From assembly GCA_030950765.1 (NCBI GenBank), contig JAUZQX010000141.1, forward strand, positions 1 through 35,104: a stretch of DNA of 35,104 bases. The letters are read 5' to 3'. Source of the stretch: Ghiorsea sp. GTDB taxonomy: Bacteria > Pseudomonadota > Zetaproteobacteria > Mariprofundales > Mariprofundaceae. Below the pieces are notes generated by a model. That model made no database searches. It was not told where the DNA came from and worked only from the letters and a program-made list of their open reading frames with translations. Position 1 is the stretch's first letter; the number at the start of each line of letters is the position of its first letter. Shown here one piece after another: positions 26,138 to 33,820 of this stretch. The position numbers and the translations under genes are program-made.

Positions 26138-27379
26138 TCAGGTAAGCTGGCCGTATGAATGTAAACCAGACAAATACATGTTTACACCCACGAAACAGAA
26201 AATAGTCACCAAGAAACCTAACACAGCCCACCATGCCAATGTTTTACCCTGTAAACCATGTGAGAAACGAGCATGCAAATATGCGCCATACACAAGCCAT
26301 ACAATCAATGCCCAAGTTTCTTTAGGGTCCCAAGACCAGTAACCGCCCCAAGCTTCTGCTGCCCAAGCTGCACCAAGAATCGTTGCCAAAGTAAATGCTG
26401 GAAAACCAATCGCCACAGCTTTATAAGCTAGGTTATCCAATTGTTTTAATGATGGAAACACAGCCAACAATCTTGATTGCGAACCACTCTCTTCCAAACG
26501 ATTACGGAACAACCAAGCCATACCCGCTGCACAAGCCACAGCAAATGAGCCATAACCCACAAAGTTTAGCGGCACATGAATCTTCATCCAGTACGACTGC
26601 AATGCTGGTACAAGTGGTTTGATGTCTGATTGTCCAATCGACTCCAGCCAGATGGCGAAGAAAATACCTGCTGCCACAATCGGCATCACAAAAGCACCCA
26701 AACCACGTGCATTATGACGGCTTTCAAGCGTTAAATAAATTACACAAATCACACAAAACAATAAGATGAACACTTCATACAGGTTGGACACAGGTGCATG
26801 CCCAATATCACCACCCATTAACAAATATGATTCATACCAACGCAATAATAATGCAGAACCACCAGCATACACACCAATCCAAGCTGTTGCTGTACCCAAT
26901 TTGCCAATGAATGAATCAGGTGCAAAAAGATATGCAATATAACACAATGCTGAAAATAACATCGCCACATTCATGGTCATAACCACGTTGCCAGAAAATA
27001 GGTTTGACTGGTCTTCATAGGTAATCATGGCTTCAGACGGTTCAAACAAGGTATATAAACCCATCAATGCCACCATCAACACTGCACCATCAAACCAAGG
27101 CACTAAAATTTCAGAAAAACGAAAAGCACGAAACTTAGATGCAGATGTTGTAAAGGCATAACCCATGCCAACCACAGTACCACCAGCCATCCACTTCACA
27201 CCTTCAAGGCTAAACATTTGGAACACAAAGTTATCTTCCACATAACCATCACCTGCAAACATGGCCATAGCCGCCAAACCTGCCAGTAAACCCAAATAAG
27301 CCCAGTTGCGTATATGGGCAATCCGCCCTGTATACATCGAACTGGTAAAGCTAACTTTATCTGCTGTTATTGCTGTCAT
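26138..27379 (-). CDS. ccsA: Cytochrome c biogenesis protein CcsA/ResC (System II haem handling)
   Basis: The polytopic inner-membrane protein of 413 residues carries the tryptophan-rich WWD-type haem motif WGGYWSWDPKETWALIVWLVY near residue 350, flanked by His residues (IHVPLNFVGYGSFA; HARFSHG). With ResB it forms the System II cytochrome c synthase, which moves haem out and attaches it to CxxCH apocytochromes. The start overlaps the resB stop (ATGA), as expected for the paired complex. Confidence 0.95.
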   Translation of the reverse strand: MTAITADKVSFTSSMYTGRIAHIRNWAYLGLLAGLAAMAMFAGDGYVEDNFVFQMFSLEGVKWMAGGTVVGMGYAFTTSASKFRAFRFSEILVPWFDGAVLMVALMGLYTLFEPSEAMITYEDQSNLFSGNVVMTMNVAMLFSALCYIAYLFAPDSFIGKLGTATAWIGVYAGGSALLLRWYESYLLMGGDIGHAPVSNLYEVFILLFCVICVIYLTLESRHNARGLGAFVMPIVAAGIFFAIWLESIGQSDIKPLVPALQSYWMKIHVPLNFVGYGSFAVACAAGMAWLFRNRLEESGSQSRLLAVFPSLKQLDNLAYKAVAIGFPAFTLATILGAAWAAEAWGGYWSWDPKETWALIVWLVYGAYLHARFSHGLQGKTLAWWAVLGFLVTIFCFVGVNMYLSGLHSYGQLT

Positions 27380-29163
27380 ACTTTCACTCCTTGTTCATAC
27401 GCGGTTTTGATTTGTTTTTCTAAGTCATCAAACTCTTGTTCAAAAGCAATAGGGTTACGGTTACTTATTCCTGTGACTTCCAATGTCACCTGCCCATTCT
27501 CTTCTTCTAAAACTTTTACCCATACTTTACGGTGTGCGACATAGAACATAATACACAAGCCACCAACCAATAGTCCACTACCAATCCACACCACATCCAT
27601 GCCGGGATCCTTGGCGAGTTGTAAACCTGTATAATAGGTTTGATCATAATCTTCCAATACTGGCACAAATGGCCAAGGCATATCTGGCAATACTTTTAAG
27701 GATTGAATAATACGATTACCCAGCATTGGCAAGTCATCTGGTCGACCATCAGGGTAAACTTCATCCAAAGCTGCGCGGAATGCATTCAAGTTTGCCTGTT
27801 GCGCCTCTTCTTGAGAAGCCGCAGCTTTGGCTGGTATTTTTCGGATAAATGCTTGAAACAGTTCCCACTCTTTAGGCTCTGAAAAGTCCAAGCCCAATAA
27901 GAATGTTTCGAAATCACGCGCATCTCCCGTTTTTGAAATCATCAAATAAGAACCTTGGTTCTGATCATTGGCAATAAACGGCTCCATAAAGCTGCGCACC
28001 AACACCGGTTTTAAACCTTTACCACGAATGACAAAATCAACAGATGGCCCCATATCTTTAAAATCTTTGGGCTCACCAGCTGCAGCCATGTTTTCAATAT
28101 TATAAGGGCGGAAATCCTTAAGCTCTAAGGTGACATCGGAATATGGGTCTTTAAAAACAGTGTATATTCTTGCGTGCCCCACATCAACATTGCCTGTTTT
28201 ATTTAAGCGGTGAAGCTTCAGTGTAATCTCTGAACCACCATCACCAAATGATGCTTGGTAAATACGAACACCTTTATAATACAAAGGTTCGTTCACAATA
28301 ATGTCCGAAGTCATCATTTCTTTACCATCTTCAAGAATGGTTAGTGTACTACGGAACTCGGATGGTGCGCCTGTGGAGAAGAAATTAATCTCAAAATCAT
28401 CACAGCGTACTTCGAATGGCATTTTCAAATAATCTGTAGACGTGCCTTTAAGGAAAGATATTTCACTTTCTTTACCACCTTCTGGCACTGCCATATTGCC
28501 ACGGAAGCCAAATTGAACACTCAGCCAACCGCCAATCAAAATCACCAACATCGCGGTATGGACAGTAATATAACCCCATTTATGAAAACGACCTTTATCA
28601 CCCCTAAGCCAAAGCACATTGCCCACTTTGGTTTCCATCCATTTCCAATCGGGCAGTGAAGTTTTGATGCTTGATATAGCTTTTTCTTTATCATCAAAGC
28701 TTAAATCAAACTTATGCTCAATATGTTTGCGTGCATTTTCGTTCATGGTGCCTTTGCGTTGCTTCATTTCCTGTAGGAAACGAGGCGTATTACGCAGTAA
28801 ACATGCAGCCAGTGAGAACATCAACAAGCCAAGAATGGTCATAAACCACCATGTATGATACATATCAAACAGACCTAAAGACCGGAATGTCCAATACCAA
28901 GTTGGCCCAAACTGATGTAAATAATCAACTTGGTCTTGGTTTTGCTTTAGCACCGTGCCAATGACAGAGGCAACTGCAAGTAAAACAAGTAATAATATAG
29001 CGACAGGCATAGAGCCTACACGATTAAGAATGGGTTTGAGTGTATGATGATAGAATGACATGGTGGCGTAGCATAGCCACATCAAGTTAAAGATAACATT
29101 AAAAAAAGAAGGTGGTTTTTTTAACCTTGCATATTCACCGCCAAAGCCGTGTTTTCCTTGCAT
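27376..29163 (-). CDS. resB: ResB/Ccs1-family cytochrome c biogenesis protein
   Basis: This is the partner of CcsA in System II. Of 595 residues, TM1 is near 52-75 (MPVAILLLVLLAVASVIGTVL), TM2 near 105-125, TM3 near 195-215 (TVHTAMLVILIGGWLSV), and a last TM near 535-560. Between them is a large periplasmic domain of ResB type (RCDDFEINFF, VNEPLYYKGVRIYQASFG). The start is uncertain: ATG 29163 has no good ribosome site, and internal Met28 and Met35 (MSFYHHTL) are possible. It is divergent from the YqeY-like gene, with 57 bases between the start codons if 29163 is right. Confidence 0.9.
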   Translation of the reverse strand: MQGKHGFGGEYARLKKPPSFFNVIFNLMWLCYATMSFYHHTLKPILNRVGSMPVAILLLVLLAVASVIGTVLKQNQDQVDYLHQFGPTWYWTFRSLGLFDMYHTWWFMTILGLLMFSLAACLLRNTPRFLQEMKQRKGTMNENARKHIEHKFDLSFDDKEKAISSIKTSLPDWKWMETKVGNVLWLRGDKGRFHKWGYITVHTAMLVILIGGWLSVQFGFRGNMAVPEGGKESEISFLKGTSTDYLKMPFEVRCDDFEINFFSTGAPSEFRSTLTILEDGKEMMTSDIIVNEPLYYKGVRIYQASFGDGGSEITLKLHRLNKTGNVDVGHARIYTVFKDPYSDVTLELKDFRPYNIENMAAAGEPKDFKDMGPSVDFVIRGKGLKPVLVRSFMEPFIANDQNQGSYLMISKTGDARDFETFLLGLDFSEPKEWELFQAFIRKIPAKAAASQEEAQQANLNAFRAALDEVYPDGRPDDLPMLGNRIIQSLKVLPDMPWPFVPVLEDYDQTYYTGLQLAKDPGMDVVWIGSGLLVGGLCIMFYVAHRKVWVKVLEEENGQVTLEVTGISNRNPIAFEQEFDDLEKQIKTAYEQGVKV

Positions 29164-29220
29164 GCAAGACCAAGACTCTTAATATACCCACTTAAAATAT
29201 GTATTAAAGGTGTCAAACAC

Positions 29221-29661
29221 ATGCTTACTCAACAAATTACTGATGATATGAAAACCGCTATGAAAGCAAAAGACAAAGTAGCGCTGGGTGTGATTCGCAT
29301 GCTCAGAGCTGCAATTAAAGACAAAGAAATTGAGCTGGGTAAAACACTTGAAGACACCGACACCATCGCCGTCATAAGCAAGTTAATCAAACAACGTAAG
29401 GATTCTGCCACCCAATATATAGATGCTGAACGCCCCGAATTGGCAGCAACAGAAAACGCTGAAATCAAAGTGCTCGAAGTCTATATGCCTGAGCAAATGA
29501 ATGATGATGAAATCCAAGCTTTGGTTGCTGCGGCAGTCGCTGAAACGGGCGCAACATCTATGAAAGAGATGGGTGGCGTGATGGGCATTGTACGTGGCAA
29601 AGCAGCAGGTAAAGCAGATATGGGCAAGGTGTCTGCAGCTGTCAAAGCAGCACTTCAATAG
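29221..29661 (+). CDS. GatB/YqeY-domain protein
   Basis: The 146-residue protein is all-helical, with the YqeY block LGVIRMLRAAIKDKEIELGK, LIKQRKDSATQY, and C-terminal GVMGIVRGKAAGKADMGKVSAAVK. This last part resembles the tail domain of GatB, which helps tRNA binding in the Glu/Asp-tRNA amidotransferase. The role of free-standing YqeY proteins is not well established. ATG 29221 is preceded by AAAGGTG. An upstream ATG at 29149 would only add unrelated sequence overlapping resB. Confidence 0.93.
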   Translation: MLTQQITDDMKTAMKAKDKVALGVIRMLRAAIKDKEIELGKTLEDTDTIAVISKLIKQRKDSATQYIDAERPELAATENAEIKVLEVYMPEQMNDDEIQALVAAAVAETGATSMKEMGGVMGIVRGKAAGKADMGKVSAAVKAALQ

Positions 29662-29679
29662 CCCTTATTTGATGTAAAC

Positions 29680-30345
29680 ATGCATATTCCAGCGGGGTTT
29701 TATCCAGACTTTCTCTTGATATTGGGCAATATCATTGCCATCCCCGTTGTTTTGCTTGCCATTTGGCGCACTGAAACACGTTTTTGGTCAGGTTGGTCAG
29801 AAGGCCTACAAGTCGCATCTATTTTTACCGCACTCACAGGTTTATATATGTTACAAGCCGACATCAAACCTGGCATGGCAGTGCACTGGTTGGGCGTGAT
29901 GCTCACCGTGATGATGATTGGCCCTTGGACTGCCATCGTTGTCTTGTCAGCCATTCATGTGTTTTTACTGGTAACACTTGGCTTAGGTGATGTATCCACC
30001 TTGGGTTTTAATATCAGCACATCTGTACTGCTTCCCGTCGTCATTGCATCCAGCATTCATTTATTCTTTTATTACAAATTACCGCGCATTGTTCCTGTCT
30101 ATTTTGCTAAGGTTGGCGTGGGTGACCTGCTTTGTATGTTGGCAGTGGATACCGTGCTTACCTTATGCCTATTAACGTGGTCAGGTTATCCATCTTTTCA
30201 TATTTACCAGGATTTCACCCTTATTTTAGCTCTGATGGGCGGCATGGAAGCGGTGATTAGCACATGGGTTGTTGCAGGGCTTGTATGTTATTTCCCAATT
30301 TGGCTGGTTACATTCAATGATGAAGAATATATCCACGGTAAATAA
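29680..30345 (+). CDS. Orphan CbiM/NikM-like membrane protein
   Basis: The 221-residue protein has about six hydrophobic helices. It starts MHIPAG, like the MHIP(D/A)G N-terminus of CbiM/NikM, whose His2 helps bind Co2+ or Ni2+. It also keeps a His in AVHWLGVMLTVMMIGPWTA, the position of a further family His followed by the GPW block. The other parts of an ECF metal transporter (CbiN, CbiQ, CbiO) are not adjacent. Solo CbiM-like proteins occur elsewhere in proteobacteria with unclear function. It lies 18 bases after the YqeY-like gene, so it is probably co-transcribed with it. Confidence 0.75.
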   Translation: MHIPAGFYPDFLLILGNIIAIPVVLLAIWRTETRFWSGWSEGLQVASIFTALTGLYMLQADIKPGMAVHWLGVMLTVMMIGPWTAIVVLSAIHVFLLVTLGLGDVSTLGFNISTSVLLPVVIASSIHLFFYYKLPRIVPVYFAKVGVGDLLCMLAVDTVLTLCLLTWSGYPSFHIYQDFTLILALMGGMEAVISTWVVAGLVCYFPIWLVTFNDEEYIHGK

Positions 30346-30366
30346 TATGTTAGAAATCGCATCCTT

Positions 30367-31002
30367 ATGATTTTAGAAACAACCCCCCTACTCCTACAAA
30401 ACCTATACTGGATCACATTACTTGCCGTGATTGTGTCTTCCGCATCGGGTGTGCTCAAAGCAGGATTCAAACAGTTTGACTTATTTGGCGTGGTGATGAT
30501 TGCCATTACCACAGGTCTAGGTGGCGGTTCTTTGCGCGATATGCTGCTTGACCGCGATGTGTTTTGGATTGCCGATCAAATCTTTTTTATCGCTTCTGTT
30601 GGTAGTGCATTGTGTCTTTTTATTGCGGCGCGATTCATCATCATCTCACCCAAATATTTCCTCATCGCGGATGCCGCGGGTTTAGCCACCTTCGCCATTG
30701 CAGGCACACTGGTTTCATTGATGTTAGGCACATCACCCTTGGTTGCTAGTTTTATGGGCGTAATCACAGGTGCAATGGGTGGCGTATTTCGCGATGTGTT
30801 ATGCAATGAAACACCCGTGGTTTTTTCCAGCTCTCTTTATGCCACGGTATCTTGGCTGGGTTCATTACTCTTTATCGGGCTGCTCGCCTTCGAGATTGAA
30901 ACCACCTACGCCGCCATCATTGCAGGCGTAAGCATCTTCATTGCTCGCTTACTTGCCATTTATTACAAACTCAAACTACCAAGATTTCGTTTTAAAAGCT
31001 AA
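30367..31002 (+). CDS. TRIC/UPF0126-family membrane protein
   Basis: The 211-residue protein has seven predicted helices made of two repeats. Each repeat carries the family Gly-Gly-Arg-Asp block: ITTGLGGGSLRDMLL near residue 50-60 and ITGAMGGVFRDVLC near 135-147. Bacterial homologues of trimeric intracellular cation channels have this layout, and K+ conduction is reported for some. The ATG has no clear ribosome site, and the gene may rely on coupling with the CbiM-like gene 21 bases upstream. Its TAA directly abuts the tas stop on the other strand. Confidence 0.9.
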   Translation: MILETTPLLLQNLYWITLLAVIVSSASGVLKAGFKQFDLFGVVMIAITTGLGGGSLRDMLLDRDVFWIADQIFFIASVGSALCLFIAARFIIISPKYFLIADAAGLATFAIAGTLVSLMLGTSPLVASFMGVITGAMGGVFRDVLCNETPVVFSSSLYATVSWLGSLLFIGLLAFEIETTYAAIIAGVSIFIARLLAIYYKLKLPRFRFKS

Positions 31003-32037
31003 TCACGGTGCTGGATTGGGGTACTGTTGATGTATTTCTTCTATTTGCTGCACCACCTCTTCACTTAATAGCACCTCCGTGCTTGCCAAGTTTTCTTTAA
31101 GTTGCTCAAGGTTGGTTGCACCAATAATCGTGCTGGTTACAAACCAACGGCTACGCACAAATGCCAGTGCCAGTTGCGTAAGTGTTAAACCTATATCTTC
31201 CGCAACATTTGCATACGCTTGCAATGCTTCAGGCACATTGATTTTACTATACCGCTGAGTAAATTGAGGGAATTGGGTGACCCGCCCTTTGGTTTGTGGA
31301 TTTTTAAGATATTTGCCCGATAAATGGCCAAACGCCAGCGGACTATATGCCAGCAACCCCACATCTTCATGGCGACACGTTTCAGCAAGCCCCGCTTCAA
31401 ATGTTCGATTCAACAAGTGATACGCATTTTGAACGCTTACCACACCTGATAAACCCAATTCTTTGGCACATTGATTAAACGCACTCACGCCATACGGTGT
31501 TTCATTGCTCAACCCAATATAACGTACTTTTCCAGCATCCACCAATGCTGAAAGCGCCTGCAACTGTTCCTTAATCGGCGTGGTATCATGTTCATGATTT
31601 GCATCATAACTGGTGCTACCAAACATGGGCACATAACGGTCTGGCCAATGAATTTGATACAAATCCACATAGTCCGTTTGTAAACGTTTGAGGCTTCCAT
31701 CAATCGCCACATTGATATGTTCAGCTGTGACACGTGGACCACCACGAATCCACTCAAACCCTCGCGAAGGCCCTGTGATTTTGGTAGCAATAATCAACTT
31801 ATCCCGCTGTTGGTTTTTCAACCATGTGCCGACATACTTTTCTGTTAAACCTTGTGTTTCCGCGCGGGGAGCCACGGGATACATTTCCGCCGTATCGATA
31901 AAGGTCACACCGTAATCCATTGCCATATCCAGTTGGGCATGGGCATCATCTTCGGTGTTTTGTTCACCAAATGTCATGGTTCCCAAACAAATTTCCGATA
32001 CATTTAAATCGCTGCTTCCCAGTTGGTTGTATTTCAT
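31003..32037 (-). CDS. tas: Tas-like aldo/keto reductase
   Basis: This is an NADPH-dependent AKR of 344 residues that closely follows E. coli Tas: LGTMTFGEQNTEDDAHAQLD, FIDTAEMYPVAP (catalytic D/Y), ETQGLTEKYVG, IIATKITGPSRG (catalytic Lys), IHWP (catalytic His), and C-terminal IIGATNLEQLKENL ending in YPNPAP. The ATG has GAGGTG upstream. The native substrate is unknown. The 127 bases to the divergent cbiZ hold whatever promoters the two genes use. Confidence 0.94.
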   Translation of the reverse strand: MKYNQLGSSDLNVSEICLGTMTFGEQNTEDDAHAQLDMAMDYGVTFIDTAEMYPVAPRAETQGLTEKYVGTWLKNQQRDKLIIATKITGPSRGFEWIRGGPRVTAEHINVAIDGSLKRLQTDYVDLYQIHWPDRYVPMFGSTSYDANHEHDTTPIKEQLQALSALVDAGKVRYIGLSNETPYGVSAFNQCAKELGLSGVVSVQNAYHLLNRTFEAGLAETCRHEDVGLLAYSPLAFGHLSGKYLKNPQTKGRVTQFPQFTQRYSKINVPEALQAYANVAEDIGLTLTQLALAFVRSRWFVTSTIIGATNLEQLKENLASTEVLLSEEVVQQIEEIHQQYPNPAP

Positions 32038-32164
32038 GGTGTCACCTCATGGGCAAGCATATAGGTTTGGCAGTATGTTTTGAACCATAGAAAACATAAG
32101 GTGCTGCACATAAACGCAAGCACTATTGCCTTTTCCAACCATGGTGCATTAACATCTCGAACCG

Positions 32165-32863
32165 ATGAGCATAAATATTAATACCTTTACCAAGCTAGAA
32201 TACAATGAAAACCATATCCATCTCGCCTTTTCATCACCACAGCAGGTGATTAGCTCAGCTATTTTGAACGGTGGTTTGATAAAAGCCGATCATATTGTGA
32301 ATTGGAAAGTGCCCAAACATGCATCCATTTGTGAAGCGCCTGAAAAGAGCCTAGGCGACTATGCCAAGGCTCAAGGCTGGCAAGGTCATGTGGTTGGTAT
32401 GATGACAGCAGCGTCTATGTCTTCACTGCGTATTGAGCAGGCTTGCGTTGAAAGCATTGATATAACAGTTCTCATCACGACAGGACTAAGTAACGCTCGG
32501 CGAGCAGGTGATAAAGCAGATATACAAGAATTATTAGGCACAACACATGAAGTTGGCACGATTAACCTTATACTCATCTTTTCAGCACAACTAACAGATG
32601 CTGCCATGGTAGAAGCCATGATGATTGCCACAGAAGCCAAAGCTGCCGCCTTACAAAATGCTAAGGTTTTAAGTCCTATATCTGGTTTATTCGCCACGGG
32701 GACTGGCACCGATGCGATTGCTGTTGTTAGCGGAAATGGTTCGCAAAAAATAAAATTCTGCGGTAAACATGTGTTGCTCGGTGAATGGATTGGACGTCTA
32801 GTTATCAAAGCTTTGGCCCGTTCATTAACAACACAGGTTTCTCTAGACCGTACTGATGTGTAA
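32165..32863 (+). CDS. cbiZ: Adenosylcobinamide amidohydrolase
   Basis: CbiZ cleaves the amide side chain of adenosylcobinamide or pseudo-B12 to give adenosylcobyric acid, allowing salvage and remodelling of scavenged cobamides. The 232-residue protein carries the family blocks GMMTAASM, TTGLSNARRAGD, LTDAAMVEAMMIATEAKAAAL, SGLFATGTGTDAIAVVSG and GKHVLLGEWIGR. The usual partners (cobS, cobU, btuF) are not in the window. No clear ribosome site or cobalamin riboswitch was seen in the 127 bases upstream. Confidence 0.92.
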   Translation: MSININTFTKLEYNENHIHLAFSSPQQVISSAILNGGLIKADHIVNWKVPKHASICEAPEKSLGDYAKAQGWQGHVVGMMTAASMSSLRIEQACVESIDITVLITTGLSNARRAGDKADIQELLGTTHEVGTINLILIFSAQLTDAAMVEAMMIATEAKAAALQNAKVLSPISGLFATGTGTDAIAVVSGNGSQKIKFCGKHVLLGEWIGRLVIKALARSLTTQVSLDRTDV

Positions 32864-32884
32864 TATTATTTTGAGGGCTTAATG

Positions 32885-32912
32885 AACGTCCGCGTCTTGG
32901 TGTGCCGCGCCC
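32885..32912 (+). repeat. Direct repeat copy A: relic of a DEAD-box helicase gene 3' end
   Basis: AACGTCCGCGTCTTGGTG is identical for 18 bases to 33823-33840, and the match continues to 28 bases with two mismatches. In the minus direction it encodes GRGTPRRGR, compared with GRGAPRRGR at the end of the helicase gene. Here it lies 22 bases after cbiZ and has no gene of its own. Confidence 0.85.
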
Positions 32913-33050
32913 GAAGTTTTGGAGACAAAATATTTAATAATTTGACGGTACGGTTTGCAGTGTAAAGACATGGGCGAGCTTGATTATGTACTGTATCCCC
33001 GGAACCACCCCCGTCGCAAAAAAATATGGGCGCACAAAGGAGTGTAATAG

Positions 33051-33110
33051 ATGGAAACTCAAGTTATATTATTACCAAATTGTGCCAAGAGAACCTCATT
33101 TCATGCTTAA
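33051..33110 (+). other. Possible 19-residue leader ORF upstream of the YdeI-like gene
   Basis: ATG 33051 is preceded by AGGAGTGTAATAG, the best ribosome site in this interval. The frame encodes METQVILLPNCAKRTSFHA, then TAA 33108-33110. It overlaps the likely ATG of the next gene (33103), which itself has only a weak ribosome site, so translational coupling is possible. No homology is recognised and it may be chance. Confidence 0.25.
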
Positions 33111-33675
33111 GCCTGACACGTTGAAAACGATGACCTTTAAGTCGCCAACGGAGCTGAGTGAGTGGCTACAAGCGAACCATGCCAGCGAAAGCGAACTTTT
33201 AATTAAGATTTTCAAAAAAGACTCTGGAGTTCCGAGTGTGAACTGGAACGAGGTCGTGGTTGAATCGCTATGCTGGGGTTGGATTGACGGTATCAAAAAG
33301 TCACTCGATAACCAAGCCTACCTTCAACGGATTACACCTAGAAAGGCTAGAAGTAATTGGTCGAAGAGAAATACAAAACATGTCGAGCGCCTGATCATTG
33401 AAGGGCGAATGAAAGAAGAGGGGCTTGTCCATGTTCGTGCAGCGAAAGCTGACGGGCGCTGGGAAAACGCTTACTCTGTCAGTGAAATGAAAGTTCCAGC
33501 AGACTTTTTAGCAGCACTGGAGAAGTTGCCAAAAGCGAAGTGTTTTTTTGAGACGTTAACCAAATCCAATCGCTACGCCATTGCTTATGCATTGGCATCT
33601 GCAAAGAAACCTGAAACCAGACAACGGCGATTCAAAAATTTAATGGATAAGCTTATTCGCCAAGAAAGGCCTTAG
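33103..33675 (+). CDS. YdeI/OmpD-associated-family protein
   Basis: The 190-residue soluble protein has the family pattern FKSPTELSEWLQANHASESELLIKIFKK, then VNWNEVVVESLCWGWIDGIKKSLD, YLQRITPRKARSNWSKRNTKHVERLI and the C-terminal RRFKNLMDKL. Such proteins are widespread, often transferred, and of poorly known function (some are linked to bacteriocin or antimicrobial-peptide resistance). ATG 33103 is chosen by the domain edge. The open frame to 32980 adds residues with no family likeness. It sits between the two copies of a helicase-end direct repeat, which suggests a later insertion. Confidence 0.82.
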   Translation: MLKPDTLKTMTFKSPTELSEWLQANHASESELLIKIFKKDSGVPSVNWNEVVVESLCWGWIDGIKKSLDNQAYLQRITPRKARSNWSKRNTKHVERLIIEGRMKEEGLVHVRAAKADGRWENAYSVSEMKVPADFLAALEKLPKAKCFFETLTKSNRYAIAYALASAKKPETRQRRFKNLMDKLIRQERP

Positions 33676-33763
33676 CTTGGCTACAACAACGAGAAAAAAT
33701 ATAATAAACAGTTCAAGTTGACTCTGCAACATCACTAGGTGCTAGTTGTAAGCCTCATGTAAT

Positions 33764-33796
33764 CAAAAAAAGCCCCGATGTTTTCACATCGAGGCT
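33764..33796 (-). terminator. Rho-independent terminator of the DEAD-box helicase gene
   Basis: On the minus strand, AGCCTCGATG (33796-33787) pairs with CATCGGGGCT (33780-33771) around a 6-base loop, with one G-T or mismatch position. It is followed at once by TTTTTT. It lies 24 bases after the helicase stop and faces the end of the YdeI-like gene. Confidence 0.92.
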
Positions 33797-33820
33797 TATA
33801 TTTATTCAGTACAGTAGACT

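Noticed and set aside
32038..32164. Cobalamin riboswitch upstream of cbiZ
   Set aside because: The 127 bases are too short for a full riboswitch and no B12-box-like sequence was seen.
32980..33102. N-terminal extension of the YdeI-like gene
   Set aside because: The extra 41 residues show no family likeness and no suitable ribosome site. The domain begins just after ATG 33103.
32864..33102. Integron attC-type cassette around the YdeI-like gene
   Set aside because: The enclosed single gene suggested a cassette, but I find no RYYYAAC/GTTRRRY pair or imperfect palindrome of attC form, and no integrase in the window.
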